DNA from: Aquibium sp. ELW1220
GTDB taxonomy: Bacteria; Pseudomonadota; Alphaproteobacteria; Rhizobiales; Rhizobiaceae
Direction of reading: 5' to 3'
Length of the DNA stretch: 64,000 nucleotides
Assembly (NCBI RefSeq): GCF_030398385.1
Contig: NZ_JAOAOQ010000025.1
Coordinates: 23,553 to 87,552, forward strand
The notes under the pieces were generated by a model. That model saw only the letters and a program-made list of their open reading frames with translations, searched no databases and was not told the DNA's origin. A program made the translations under genes and the position numbers. Below, one piece after another: positions 1-8,817 of the stretch. The first letter of the stretch is position 1. The number at the start of each line of letters is the position of its first letter.

Positions 1-1038
1 GATCTCGCAGACGGCGAGCGCGATCTGGTCGGCGGCGAAGGCGACCGGCTCGGCGTGGAAATTGCCGCCGGAGACGACCGATCCGTCGGACAGCACCAGC
101 GGGTTGTCGGTGACGGCATTGGCCTCGATCGTCAGCGTGTGCGCCGTCATGCGCAGGATGTCGAGGCAGGCACCGTCGACTTGCGGCTGGCAGCGGATGC
201 AGTAGGGATCCTGGACGCGCTCGTCGCCTTCCAGATGGCTTTCGCGGATCGGCGAGCCGTCGAGCAGGCGCCAGAGCGCGGCCGCCGTGTCGATCTGGCC
301 ACGATGGCCGCGCAGGGTATGGATCTCGGGGTGGAACGGGGCGGACGAGCCCATGGCAGCGTCGGTGGACAGCGCGCCGGTGATGAGGGCGGCATTGGCG
401 GCGCGGTGGGCGCGAAACAGGCCGGCGAGCGCCAGCGCGGTCGAGACCTGGGTGCCGTTGATCAGCGCCAGGCCTTCCTTGGCGGCGAGCACGACGGGCG
501 CGAGGCCGGCCTTCTGCAGCGCCGCCGCGGCCGGCATGCGCTGCCCGTCGAGGAAAGCCTCGCCCTCGCCGATCATCGCCGCGGTCATGTGGGCGAGCGG
601 CGCGAGGTCGCCGGAGGCGCCGACGGAGCCCTTTTCGGGGATGACGGGGACGATGCCACGCGCGAGCATCGCCTCGATCAGCTCGACGGTTGCCGGCCGG
701 ATGCCCGAAGCCCCGCGGCCGAGCGAGACGAGCTTCAGCGCCATGATCAGCCGCACGATGTCGGCCGGCAGCGGCCCTCCCACGCCGCAGCAATGCGACA
801 GGATGAGATTGCGCTGCAGGGTCGCCACGTCCTCGGCCGCGATGCGCACGCTGGCGAGTTTTCCAAAGCCGGTGTTGATGCCGTAGACGGCCGCCGTTCC
901 GCCGGCGATCTCGGCGATGCGGGCGGCAGCGGCGGCGATGCCGGGACGGAAGGCATCGTCGAGGCGGGCGGGCTCCGGCGAGCGGTAGAGGCGTTCGAGA
1001 GTGGCGAGCGGAACGGTGCCGGGGTGAAGGGTGATCAT
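1..1038 (-). CDS. hutH: Histidine ammonia-lyase HutH, 3' end beyond window
   Basis: Deaminates L-histidine to urocanate and ammonia, the first step of histidine catabolism in the cytoplasm. The 346 visible residues (family about 510) start at the ATG ending at 1038 and run off the left edge. The signature [14 protein letters not shown] lies at residues 137-150, so Ala141-Ser142-Gly143 can cyclise to the MIO electrophile. Tyr52 in YGINTGFG is the usual active-site tyrosine. It lies 132 bp downstream of hutI on the same strand, separated by a strong palindrome, so it is probably the second gene of a hutI-hutH unit. Identity is secure; only the C-terminal third is missing. Confidence 0.97.
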   Translation of the reverse strand, partial: MITLHPGTVPLATLERLYRSPEPARLDDAFRPGIAAAAARIAEIAGGTAAVYGINTGFGKLASVRIAAEDVATLQRNLILSHCCGVGGPLPADIVRLIMALKLVSLGRGASGIRPATVELIEAMLARGIVPVIPEKGSVGASGDLAPLAHMTAAMIGEGEAFLDGQRMPAAAALQKAGLAPVVLAAKEGLALINGTQVSTALALAGLFRAHRAANAALITGALSTDAAMGSSAPFHPEIHTLRGHRGQIDTAAALWRLLDGSPIRESHLEGDERVQDPYCIRCQPQVDGACLDILRMTAHTLTIEANAVTDNPLVLSDGSVVSGGNFHAEPVAFAADQIALAVCEI

Positions 1039-1087
1039 GATGGGACTCCGGCCGCTGATCGACAGCGATCGAACCCTCTCGTTCCTT

Positions 1088-1156
1088 CGCGCCCCCCTCT
1101 GCCCTGCCGGGCGGGGCGAGCCACTTGTCTCGCCCGGCAGGGCAGAGGGGGGCGCG
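1088..1156. repeat. Intergenic palindrome between hutI and hutH
   Basis: The left arm (1088-1120) and right arm (1129-1156) are inverted copies. The right arm is 28 bp and pairs perfectly with the left arm except for a 4-5 base GGGC-type bulge on the left side. The core is CCCCCCTCTGCCCTGCCGGG. The segment fills most of the gap between hutI and hutH. This resembles the C-rich palindromic intergenic repeats spread through Mesorhizobium-type genomes. In the RNA it would form a very stable hairpin that could lower hutH expression or stabilise hutI mRNA (inference). Confidence 0.75.
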
Positions 1157-1170
1157 ACAGAGCGCTACCG

Positions 1171-2373
1171 TCATTCATGTTCAACGATCCTCCGAAACAG
1201 CGGATTGAACCCGATCCGGTAGGCGAGTTCCGCCGGGTGCTCCACGTCCCAGATGGCGAATTCGGCGCGTTTGCCGGGGGCGATGGTGCCGATCTCGTCG
1301 GCGAGGCCGAGGGCGCGGGCGGCGTTGCGGGTGACGCCGGCGAGCGCCTCTTCGGGGGTCAGGCGGAACAGCGTGCAGCCCATGTTCATGGCCAGAAGCA
1401 GGGAGGTCATCGGCGAGGAGCCGGGATTGCAGTCGGTGGCGAGCGCGATCGGCACGCGGGCTTCGCGCAACGCGGCCACGGGCGGCAGCCTCGTCTCGCG
1501 CAGGAAGTAGAAGGCGCCGGGCAGGAGGACGGCGACCGTGCCGGACGCCGCCATGGCGGACACGCCGTCGCTGCCCAGATATTCGAGATGATCGGCCGAC
1601 AGCGCGCCGCAGAAGGCCGCAAGCCTGGCGCCGCCGAGGTCGGACAGTTGCTCGGCATGAAGCTTGACGGGCAGGCCGAGCGCTGCGGCCCGGTCGAAGA
1701 CACGGGCGATCTGGGCGGGCGAGAAGGCGATGCCCTCGCAGAAGCCGTCGACGGCATCGGCGAGGCCTTGCGCATGCGCGGCCTCGAGGCCAGGCAGCAC
1801 CACCGCGTCGAGATAGGCGTCGGGGCGGCCCCTGTATTCGACCGGCACGGCATGGGCGCCGAGGTAGCTGGTCTTCACGCGCACGGGGCGCAGGCTGCCG
1901 AGACGGCGGGCGGCGCGCAGCATCTTCAGTTCGTCGGCGACGGTGAGGCCGTAGCCGGACTTGATCTCGACGGTCGCAACGCCTTCGGCGATCAGGCGAT
2001 CGAGCCGCGGCAGCGCGGCTTCGACGAGGTCGTCTTCCGACAGGGCGCGCGTGGCCGCGACGGTCGAGACGATGCCGCCGCCGGCCCGCGCAATCTCCTC
2101 GTAGGTCGCGCCTTCGAGCCGCATCTCGAACTCGCGGGCACGGCTGCCGCCGAAGACGAGATGGGTGTGGCAATCGACGAGCGCCGGGGTCATCAGCCGG
2201 CCGCCGAAAGATTCCGTCTCCACGCCGCGCCAGTCGGCCGGGACGTCGTCCGCGGCAGCGACCCAGGCGATGCGGCCATCATCCACGCCGACGGCGCCGT
2301 GTGCCAGCAGGCCGTACGGCGCACCGTCCGGCTGCATGGTCGCGATGGCGAGATCGGTGAGGATACGACGCAA
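1171..2373 (-). CDS. hutI: Imidazolonepropionase HutI
   Basis: Hydrolyses 4-imidazolone-5-propionate to N-formimino-L-glutamate, step three of histidine breakdown. At 400 aa it is the normal length. It is an amidohydrolase-superfamily TIM barrel: metal ligands His69 and His71 sit in [10 protein letters not shown], and the conserved [10 protein letters not shown] lies near residue 330. The start is the ATG ending at 2373. It is transcribed toward hutH, divergent from hutF, from the 2374-2450 control region. HutU, the step between HutH and HutI, is not in the window and may lie to the left. Confidence 0.96.
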   Translation of the reverse strand: MRRILTDLAIATMQPDGAPYGLLAHGAVGVDDGRIAWVAAADDVPADWRGVETESFGGRLMTPALVDCHTHLVFGGSRAREFEMRLEGATYEEIARAGGGIVSTVAATRALSEDDLVEAALPRLDRLIAEGVATVEIKSGYGLTVADELKMLRAARRLGSLRPVRVKTSYLGAHAVPVEYRGRPDAYLDAVVLPGLEAAHAQGLADAVDGFCEGIAFSPAQIARVFDRAAALGLPVKLHAEQLSDLGGARLAAFCGALSADHLEYLGSDGVSAMAASGTVAVLLPGAFYFLRETRLPPVAALREARVPIALATDCNPGSSPMTSLLLAMNMGCTLFRLTPEEALAGVTRNAARALGLADEIGTIAPGKRAEFAIWDVEHPAELAYRIGFNPLFRRIVEHE

Positions 2374-2418
2374 AGGCTCGTCCGATTTTGGCTGTTTTCA
2401 ATTCCTGCGATCAGGCTA

Positions 2419-2434
2419 TTATGTATAGACATAA
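2419..2434. promoter_or_regulatory. Probable HutC operator
   Basis: The sequence TTATGTATAGACATAA has perfect 6-bp inverted arms around ATAG. It lies between the divergent hutI and hutF, 45 bp from the hutI start and just before a Shine-Dalgarno-like AAGGG (2441-2445). Short TGTATA-type palindromes are the usual sites of HutC-family GntR repressors, and hutC is in the adjacent operon. One site could repress both arms of the regulon. Confidence 0.65.
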
Positions 2435-2511
2435 CGAGTCAAGGGACGACCATGCGATCCATGAAGGACACCGCGTCACCACAGTCGACGCCGTCATCGC
2501 CCTCCTCTCGG

Positions 2512-2641
2512 CCGTCATCCTCGGGCTTGTCCCGAGGATCTGCCGCGGGTTGCGACCCGGGCGCAGCGAGCGATGCGGGCCGTGGCGGGCGCCATGCGGC
2601 GGACGCGTCGCAGATCCTCGGGACAGGCCCGAGGATGACGG
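2512..2641. repeat. Long palindromic repeat element over the hutF start
   Basis: A 31-bp arm at 2512-2542 and its inverted copy at 2611-2641 match with one mismatch. Each arm holds a smaller palindrome (CCTCGGGCTTGTCCCGAGG). The 68-bp centre is GC-rich and itself partly self-complementary. The architecture, palindromes within inverted arms, is that of rhizobial RIME-like mobile palindromic units. The right arm contains the ATG at 2635, so the element either supplies the hutF start or was inserted in frame within its 5' end. Confidence 0.8.
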
Positions 2642-4026
2642 CGGAGGGGGCATGGAACGGGGCGACAATCCATGCCGCCACGGCGCTCCTGCCCGACGGA
2701 TGGGCGGATGAGGTTCGCGTGTCGATTGGTCCGGGGGGACGCATCGCGAACGTCGAGACGGGCGCGGCGGCGCTGCCCGGCGACCACCGCGTGGCCGCGC
2801 TGCTGCCCGCCCCGTCGAACCTGCACAGCCACACCTTCCAGCGCGCCATGGCCGGGCTGTCGGAATCGCGCGGGCCGTCGGAGCGCGACAGTTTCTGGAC
2901 CTGGCGGGCGATCATGTACCGCTTCCTCGACGTGCTGACGCCCGACGAGATCGAGGCGATCGCCGCCTTCGCCTTCCTGGAGATGCAGGAGGCGGGATAT
3001 TCGGCGGTGGCCGAGTTTCATTATCTGCACCACCAGCCGGGCGGGACGCCCTATGACGATCTCGGCGAACTGTCGGCGCGGATCGCGGCGGCGGCGGAGG
3101 CGACGGGGATCGGGCTGACCCTGCTGCCGGTGCACTACCAGCAGGGCGGCGTCGACGGGCGGCCGCTGGCGGGAGGGCAGCTGCGCTTCGGCAACGGGCT
3201 CGACCGCTACCTCGCCCTGCACGAGCGGGCGCGGCAGATCCTGCGCAGCTTGCCTGCCGACACGGGTCTCGGTACCGCGCCGCACTCGCTGCGGGCGGTG
3301 AATGCCGGCGATCTCGCCGCGCTGGCGCAGGCGGCAGCAGGCCCGTTCCACATGCACATTGCCGAGCAGGAAAAGGAGATCGAGGAGACGCTGGCGGTGT
3401 TCGGCGCGCGACCGATGGACTGGCTGCTCGACAATCACGACGTCGATGCGGACTGGTGCCTGATCCATTGCACTCACATGACGCCGGCCGAGACCCGGGC
3501 ACTGGCGGCCACCGGCGCCGTGGCGGGGCTCTGCCCGGTGACCGAGGGCAATCTCGGCGACGGTATCTTCAACGGCGCCGACTATCTGGATGCGGGCGGA
3601 CGGTTCGGCATCGGCTCGGATTCCAACATCCGCATCTCGGTCGCCGAGGAACTGCGGCAGCTCGAATACTCGCAGCGCCTGCGTGACCGGGCGCGGGTGG
3701 TGCTGGCGGGACCGGGCCAGTCGGCGGGGCGGAACCTCTACACGAAGGCGCTCGCCGGCGGCGCGCAGGCGCTGGGGCGGGACTCGGGGGGCGTTGCGCC
3801 CGGCCTCTTCGCCGACCTGGTGGCGATCGACACCGCGCGCGACGGACTGCCCGGACTGGCGGCCGACCGTCTGCTCGACGGCTTCGTCTTTGCCGGCTCG
3901 AACCGGGCGGTGACGGACGTCTGGTCGGCGGGACGCCATGCGGTTCGCGATGGCCGCCACGTGGCGCGGGACGCCATCGCCGGGCGCTACGCCGCCACCG
4001 TCCGCGCGATCCTGGCGCGGCTGTGA
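2635..4026 (+). CDS. hutF: Formimidoylglutamate deiminase HutF
   Basis: Converts N-formimino-L-glutamate to N-formyl-L-glutamate and ammonia, the deiminase branch of the five-step Hut pathway. From ATG 2635 it is 463 aa, the family length. The amidohydrolase metal motif LHSHTFQRAM has His64 and His66, and further ligands lie in HMHIAEQ and FGIGSDSN. The same frame is open from ATG 2452, which has a better ribosome site (AAGGG at 2441-2445) and sits beside the HutC operator. That start would add 61 residues encoded partly by the palindromic element. The start is therefore uncertain, the function is not. The stop overlaps the hutC start. Confidence 0.93.
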   Translation: MTAEGAWNGATIHAATALLPDGWADEVRVSIGPGGRIANVETGAAALPGDHRVAALLPAPSNLHSHTFQRAMAGLSESRGPSERDSFWTWRAIMYRFLDVLTPDEIEAIAAFAFLEMQEAGYSAVAEFHYLHHQPGGTPYDDLGELSARIAAAAEATGIGLTLLPVHYQQGGVDGRPLAGGQLRFGNGLDRYLALHERARQILRSLPADTGLGTAPHSLRAVNAGDLAALAQAAAGPFHMHIAEQEKEIEETLAVFGARPMDWLLDNHDVDADWCLIHCTHMTPAETRALAATGAVAGLCPVTEGNLGDGIFNGADYLDAGGRFGIGSDSNIRISVAEELRQLEYSQRLRDRARVVLAGPGQSAGRNLYTKALAGGAQALGRDSGGVAPGLFADLVAIDTARDGLPGLAADRLLDGFVFAGSNRAVTDVWSAGRHAVRDGRHVARDAIAGRYAATVRAILARL

Positions 4027-4724
4027 GCTCCGTGCGGCGCACCTCCTTCAGGGCCATCAGGGCGGAACTGGAGATGCGCATCTCGAAGCGGCTCTGGCTG
4101 CCGGGCGAGACGATCCCCGGCGAGGAGGCACTGGCGGCGGAGTTCGGCGCGGCGCGGGCCACGGTGAACCGCGCGCTGCAGGAACTCGCCCGCGCCGGGC
4201 TGGTGGAGCGCAAGCGCAAGTCCGGAACGCGCGTGGCGCTGCATCCCGTCCGCGAGGCGCGCTTCGTCATCCCGCTGGTGCGCGCGGAGATCGAAGCGTC
4301 AGGCATGGCTTACGCGTACAGGCGGGTCAGCCGCAAGGAAGACGCCGTGCCGGATGCGGTGGCGGCGCGGCTGGAGATCGCGACGGGCTCGCGCTGCCTG
4401 CACGTGACCTGCCTGCATTCAGGCGACGGGCGACCCTACCAATACGAGGATCGCTGGATCAATCTCGAGACCGTGCCGACGGCGGGCGCGGAGAGCTTCG
4501 AAACCGTCAGCCCGAACGAATGGCTGGTCTCCAACGCGCCCTTTTCGCAGGCGCGTTTTTCCTTCCGCGCGACGACAACCGACCGGGCGGAGGCTGCGAT
4601 CCTGGGGCTTGCGGCGGACTCGGCGGTCTTCGTCGCCGAGCGCGTCACCTGGCTGTCGGGACGGTCGATCACCTTCGTGCGCATGCTTCACCCGCCCTCT
4701 CACACAATGGTGATGGACATGTAG
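4023..4724 (+). CDS. hutC: Histidine utilisation repressor HutC (GntR family)
   Basis: A 233-aa transcription repressor with an N-terminal GntR winged helix (about residues 8-70; GEEALAAEFGAARATVNRAL is the recognition region). A UTRA ligand-binding domain follows (about 85-230), ending in the common RMLHPPSHTMVM tail. The start is GTG 4023, overlapping the hutF stop in GTGA, so the two are translationally coupled. By family knowledge it binds urocanate and then releases hut promoters. The palindrome at 2419-2434 is the likely target, which would make hutF-hutC autoregulated. Confidence 0.94.
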   Translation: MSSVRRTSFRAIRAELEMRISKRLWLPGETIPGEEALAAEFGAARATVNRALQELARAGLVERKRKSGTRVALHPVREARFVIPLVRAEIEASGMAYAYRRVSRKEDAVPDAVAARLEIATGSRCLHVTCLHSGDGRPYQYEDRWINLETVPTAGAESFETVSPNEWLVSNAPFSQARFSFRATTTDRAEAAILGLAADSAVFVAERVTWLSGRSITFVRMLHPPSHTMVMDM

Positions 4725-4736
4725 ATCCGACCAACG

Positions 4737-4753
4737 GCCCCCGCGAAGGGGGC
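4737..4753 (+). terminator. Weak terminator-like hairpin after hutC
   Basis: GCCCCC (4737-4742) and GGGGGC (4748-4753) enclose a GCGAA loop 13 bp after the hutC stop. There is no following T-run, so termination strength is doubtful. The rest of 4725-4952 shows only the hemA leader. Confidence 0.4.
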
Positions 4754-4952
4754 TCGAGGTGTGTGAGGCGTTCAACAGTTCCTTGAGGCATGTCAAGGCA
4801 AGGTGTCTGCGGGGCCATTAGGGTTCGATTCTCGACGCGCCGACCTGCGCCGGACTTCGGTCCGAAGCATGCGAATGGAGCAATTTGACGCGTCCCGAAG
4901 GGAAGACAAAGGCGGCGCGGAAGGTTAGAACGCCTCCAAGGAGAAAAGACGA

Positions 4953-6167
4953 ATGGACTTCGAAGCCTTTTTCGCCACGAAGCTCGATGGCCTGCGCGGC
5001 GAGGGTCGCTACCGGGTCTTTGCCGATCTGGAACGGCAGCGGGGGACGTTTCCGCGGGCGACCCGCCATGTCGACGGCCAGACGCGCGAGGTCACCGTCT
5101 GGTGCTCGAACGACTATCTCGGCATGGGCCAGCATCCCAAGGTGATCGCCGCCATGCACGAGGCGATCGACCGCTGCGGGGCGGGCGCCGGCGGCACGCG
5201 CAACATCTCCGGCACGAATCACTACCACGTGCTGCTCGAACAGGAACTCGCCGACCTGCACGGCAAGGAAGCGGCGCTGCTGTTCACCTCGGGCTACGTC
5301 TCGAACTGGGCCGCACTCGGCACGCTCGGCTCGACGATCCCGGACTGCGTCATCCTGTCGGATGCCGGCAACCACGCCTCGATGATCGAGGGCATCCGCC
5401 AGTCGAAGGCCGAGCGCCGCATCTGGCGCCACAACGACGTCGAGGACCTCGACCGCATCCTGTCGGAATACGGGCCGGAACGGCCGAAGATCGTGGCTTT
5501 CGAGAGCGTCTATTCGATGGACGGCGACATCGCGCCGATCGCCGACATCCTGGCGGTGTGCGAGAAGCACGGCGCGATGAGCTATCTCGACGAGGTGCAT
5601 GCGGTCGGCCTCTACGGGCCGCGCGGCGGCGGCATCGCCGAGCGCGAGGGGCTGATGGACCGCGTGACGCTGATCGAGGGCACGCTGGGCAAGGCCTTCG
5701 GGGTCGTCGGCGGCTACATCGCAGGCTCGGCGGCGCTGTGCGACTACATCCGCTCGTTTGCGAGCGGATTCATCTTCACCACCGCCCTGCCGCCGCATGT
5801 GGCGGCCGGCGCGCGGGCCTCGATCCGGCACCTGAAGGAGAGCCAGATGGAGCGCGCCCGCCACCAGGAGCGGGTGCGCAAGGTGCGCGCAAGGCTCGAC
5901 GCGATCGGCATCCCGACGATGGCGAACCCGAGCCACATCGTGCCGGTGATGGTGGGCGACGCGGCCAAGTGCAAATGGCTGTCGGACCTCCTGCTCGACA
6001 GCCACGGCATCTACGTGCAGCCGATCAACTATCCGACCGTGCCGCGCAAGACCGAGCGTCTGCGCATCACGCCGACGCCGTTCCACACCGACGCCGACAT
6101 CGACCACCTCGCCGGCGCCCTGTCGGACCTCTGGTCGCGCTGCGCGCTGGCCAGGAAGGTGGCGTAG
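4953..6167 (+). CDS. hemA: 5-aminolevulinate synthase HemA (C4 pathway)
   Basis: Condenses glycine and succinyl-CoA to 5-aminolevulinate with PLP, the committed haem step in alphaproteobacteria. At 404 aa it is full length. The PLP lysine is Lys247 in [10 protein letters not shown], the Asp of DEVHAVG binds the cofactor nitrogen, and [13 protein letters not shown] at about 76-88 is the typical glycine-rich segment. A clear AAGGAG (4937-4942) precedes the ATG. It is monocistronic, closed by a perfect hairpin. I saw no FnrN/FixK-type TTGAT-N4-ATCAA box in the leader. Confidence 0.98.
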   Translation: MDFEAFFATKLDGLRGEGRYRVFADLERQRGTFPRATRHVDGQTREVTVWCSNDYLGMGQHPKVIAAMHEAIDRCGAGAGGTRNISGTNHYHVLLEQELADLHGKEAALLFTSGYVSNWAALGTLGSTIPDCVILSDAGNHASMIEGIRQSKAERRIWRHNDVEDLDRILSEYGPERPKIVAFESVYSMDGDIAPIADILAVCEKHGAMSYLDEVHAVGLYGPRGGGIAEREGLMDRVTLIEGTLGKAFGVVGGYIAGSAALCDYIRSFASGFIFTTALPPHVAAGARASIRHLKESQMERARHQERVRKVRARLDAIGIPTMANPSHIVPVMVGDAAKCKWLSDLLLDSHGIYVQPINYPTVPRKTERLRITPTPFHTDADIDHLAGALSDLWSRCALARKVA

Positions 6168-6216
6168 CCCGAGCGCGCCGCGCCGCGACGGCGACCGTCG
6201 AAGGGTTCGAATGCAA

Positions 6217-6248
6217 CGGAGGCCCGGATCTTGCGATCCGGGCCTCCG
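6217..6248. terminator. Bidirectional terminator between hemA and the trypsin-like gene
   Basis: Perfect 14-bp arms CGGAGGCCCGGATC and GATCCGGGCCTCCG are separated by TTGC. They lie between convergent genes whose stops are about 50 and 33 bp away. CTTTC follows on the plus strand. Confidence 0.8.
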
Positions 6249-6281
6249 TGCTTTCAGCCGCCACGCGGAACGTGGTGGGCG

Positions 6282-7334
6282 CTACTTCACGCCGGTCTTT
6301 TGCGAGATCCAGTCGCGAACGCTGGAGACGCGCGTGTAGACGCCATAGGCGTTTTCGTGGCCGCAGGCGATGTTGGAATCGAGCGGGCCTTCGCCCCAGC
6401 TGACGATGCCGACCTGAACCGGGCCGCCCTCGCCCGCCATGAAGAGCGGGCCGCCCGAATCGCCGTTGCAGGCGTCACGTGCACCGCTGGTGGTGCCGGC
6501 GCAGATCATGTTCGAGGTCAGAGGGTCGCGCATCGTCTGGGCGATCAGCCGGGTGGCCTGGTCGATCCCGTCCTCGGTGATGCGCATGCGGCGGCCATAA
6601 TCGCTGAGGACGAGCTTCAGGTCGCGGGCATAGATTTCCTTGATGCCGGCATTGCAGGCGTCGTTGGGGAAGAGCTCGAGATCGGCCTGCATCAGCGTGT
6701 CGGGAAAGCCGCCATCGGCCATCTTGCCCCAGCCGGTGACCATGGCGGCACCGGCCTGGACGTCTCCCGCCGTCATCCCGATCACGGGCTGGCTGGCCGG
6801 CCGCGACAGCCGGATCAGGCCGACATCCTTGTCGAAGGCGCGCGGATCGTAGCCCTCGTGCACGATGACCTCGGCGGCCGGAATGCGCTCGCCATCGACC
6901 AGCGCGGTCGCGCCCACGAGAACGACCACGGTGGCCGGATCGACCGCCTGGCCATAATCGTAGAGGCAATGCGCGGCGGTGAGCACCCATTCCGGCGCAA
7001 TCAGGCTGCCGCCGCAGAACTGCGCATCGAGCTGGGTCGCCGGATCGTCACCGAGATAGTCGGCGGTCAGCAGCGCCACCTGGAACGGCCAGGCGCCGTT
7101 TTCCGCCGCGGTGCCGCCGATGACGCGATCGCCCTCGCCGCTTTCCCGCGCCGCCTTGCGTGCTTCCGGGACGCGGCTGATCGGCGAAGCCTCGGGCTTG
7201 GCCTGCGGCTCGTCGGCGCTGGCCGGCTCCTGGGCGTTGGCCGTCGCCAGCGGCTTCACGCCGGCCGCCAACGGCGTGATGCCAAGCGCGAGCCCTGCCG
7301 CGACCGCGGCTGCGACCGTCCTGTTCATGAGCAT
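6282..7334 (-). CDS. Secreted trypsin-like serine protease (peptidase S1), zymogen
   Basis: A 350-aa exported endopeptidase. Residues 1-34 form a signal peptide. A propeptide follows to Arg70, and the mature protein would begin VIGGT at 71, the classic trypsinogen activation point. The catalytic triad is His122 (TAAHC), Asp170 (DKDVGLI) and Ser293 (GDSGGP). Asp287, six residues before the serine, predicts cleavage after Arg or Lys. Cys residues at the usual chymotrypsin positions suggest disulfides. The start at 7334 is set by AGGAGGT six bases upstream. It is divergent from a second exported serine protease. Substrate is unknown; the caspase genes nearby also probably cut after Arg/Lys. Confidence 0.92.
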   Translation of the reverse strand: MLMNRTVAAAVAAGLALGITPLAAGVKPLATANAQEPASADEPQAKPEASPISRVPEARKAARESGEGDRVIGGTAAENGAWPFQVALLTADYLGDDPATQLDAQFCGGSLIAPEWVLTAAHCLYDYGQAVDPATVVVLVGATALVDGERIPAAEVIVHEGYDPRAFDKDVGLIRLSRPASQPVIGMTAGDVQAGAAMVTGWGKMADGGFPDTLMQADLELFPNDACNAGIKEIYARDLKLVLSDYGRRMRITEDGIDQATRLIAQTMRDPLTSNMICAGTTSGARDACNGDSGGPLFMAGEGGPVQVGIVSWGEGPLDSNIACGHENAYGVYTRVSSVRDWISQKTGVK

Positions 7335-7612
7335 CGATGTACCTCCTGAGACTGTTGTCGTGCCCGGACCCCGACCAACGGCGCCCGTCGTTTCGCCATC
7401 AAACCCCGGCCGGTGACGAAACGGAAGCGGTTTGTCGGGTGGAATAGTGGAAGATTTGCGGCGGTCTATCGCGATGCTCACGCGAGGGAAGGTTGGAGCG
7501 GACAACTGGCGGTGAAGACGGCACAACTTGCAGTCCGTGTCCGGCCGATCACGAATTGGTCATGATTTGACTGTTCTGTGCGATCGCTCAATGGGCTTGG
7601 GAGAACTACTTC

Positions 7613-8695
7613 ATGAACAGACTGCATACGACCTTGATGACGGCTGCCCTGATTTCGGCAGTGGCCATCCCCACGACGTCCTTCGCGCAGAGTGTGTCGG
7701 GCAATGCCGGTTCCGGCGAATCGCCTCGCGCCTCGATCGAGGGGCCGGACCTGTCCGGCCGCAAGGTCATCGACCGCACGCCGAAGATCGAGGAAGGCGA
7801 AGCCAGCCGCGACCTGGCGATGCCGACCGAAGAGGACCTGCGCAAGGGTTTCGTCACCCGCGCCCGGTCCAAGGACGGCTCGGTTCGCGAGATCGCGCCC
7901 GATCCGGAACTGATCGAGCAGATCAAGTCCTACATGCAGGGCACGTCGGCGATCGTCGAGAAACCCGGTTCGGCTCTCGAGCAGGAACTCGAGGAAGGCT
8001 CGCGCCAGGTCTTCGGCGACGACGACCGCATCCAGATCACCGACACCAAGAAGTACCCGTTCAACACGATCGGGCAGATCTGGTCGAAGAACAGCAAGGG
8101 CGAGTGGAGCATCTGCTCCGGCACGATGATCGGCCGCAGCGCCGTGATCACCGCCGCGCACTGCCTCTACAGCCACGATGACGGCGGCTGGCTGTCGGAC
8201 TACGAGTTCTATCCCGGCCTGAACGGCCAGAACGACGCGCCCTATGGCGGGTTCGGCTTCGTCGACGCCTACATCCTCGAAGGATATATCACCAATTACA
8301 AGGGCTTCTACGGTTCCGTGGTGCCGTGGGACCTGGCGGTGCTGATCCTCGACAAGCCGGCCGGCGACACGGTGGGCTGGATGGGCTACGCCACCTACGA
8401 TCCGGCCTACGCCTTCAACGCCAATATCGTCGGCTATCCGGGCGACAAGCCGGTGAGCACGATGTGGGGCACGGCCTGCCCGGTGGACCCGGCGACGGCG
8501 TCGGAGAACAATTTCTCCTACCTGTGCGACACCTATCCCGGATCGAGCGGCAGTTCCGTCTACGAGCTCAACGGTGACACCAAGGAACGCTTCATCGTGG
8601 GCGTCAACATTGCCGAGTCGCAGACCGAGAACATCGCGCTTCGCCTCAACAAGCCCTACTTCCAGTGGGTGAACGGCATCGCCAAGGCGAACTGA
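7613..8695 (+). CDS. Secreted V8-like serine endopeptidase (peptidase S1B)
   Basis: A 360-aa exported protease. Signal peptide is about residues 1-26 (cut near SFAQ). A long charged pro-region of about 110 residues leads to VFGDDDRIQITDT at about 133, the segment that precedes the mature chain in glutamyl-endopeptidase-like enzymes. The triad is His183 (ITAAHC), Asp240 (PWDLAVL) and Ser312 (YPGSSGSS). The gene is closed by a strong terminator. It shares a 278-bp promoter region with the divergent trypsin-like gene, so the two may be co-regulated. Exact cleavage specificity cannot be read from the sequence. Confidence 0.88.
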   Translation: MNRLHTTLMTAALISAVAIPTTSFAQSVSGNAGSGESPRASIEGPDLSGRKVIDRTPKIEEGEASRDLAMPTEEDLRKGFVTRARSKDGSVREIAPDPELIEQIKSYMQGTSAIVEKPGSALEQELEEGSRQVFGDDDRIQITDTKKYPFNTIGQIWSKNSKGEWSICSGTMIGRSAVITAAHCLYSHDDGGWLSDYEFYPGLNGQNDAPYGGFGFVDAYILEGYITNYKGFYGSVVPWDLAVLILDKPAGDTVGWMGYATYDPAYAFNANIVGYPGDKPVSTMWGTACPVDPATASENNFSYLCDTYPGSSGSSVYELNGDTKERFIVGVNIAESQTENIALRLNKPYFQWVNGIAKAN

Positions 8696-8716
8696 TCCAC
8701 CAGCTTGGATGAGATT

Positions 8717-8746
8717 CGGCGGCCGGAGCGATCCGGCCGCCGTTTT
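8717..8746 (+). terminator. Intrinsic terminator after the V8-like protease
   Basis: CGGCGGCCGGA (8717-8727) pairs perfectly with TCCGGCCGCCG (8732-8742) over a GCGA loop. TTTT follows at 8743-8746. It is 22 bp after the stop codon. Confidence 0.9.
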
Positions 8747-8817
8747 CGTTCCGGTTCGCGGTTGCGCGGCGGCCGCGGCTTTGGTTCACTCGCGGCCGGC
8801 AGGCACAGCGACGGGGG

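Noticed and set aside
55..2634. Very long plus-strand open frame in front of hutF
   Set aside because: It is antisense to hutH and hutI and merely runs into the hutF frame; Arg/Gly/Asp-rich composition is typical of GC-rich antisense frames.
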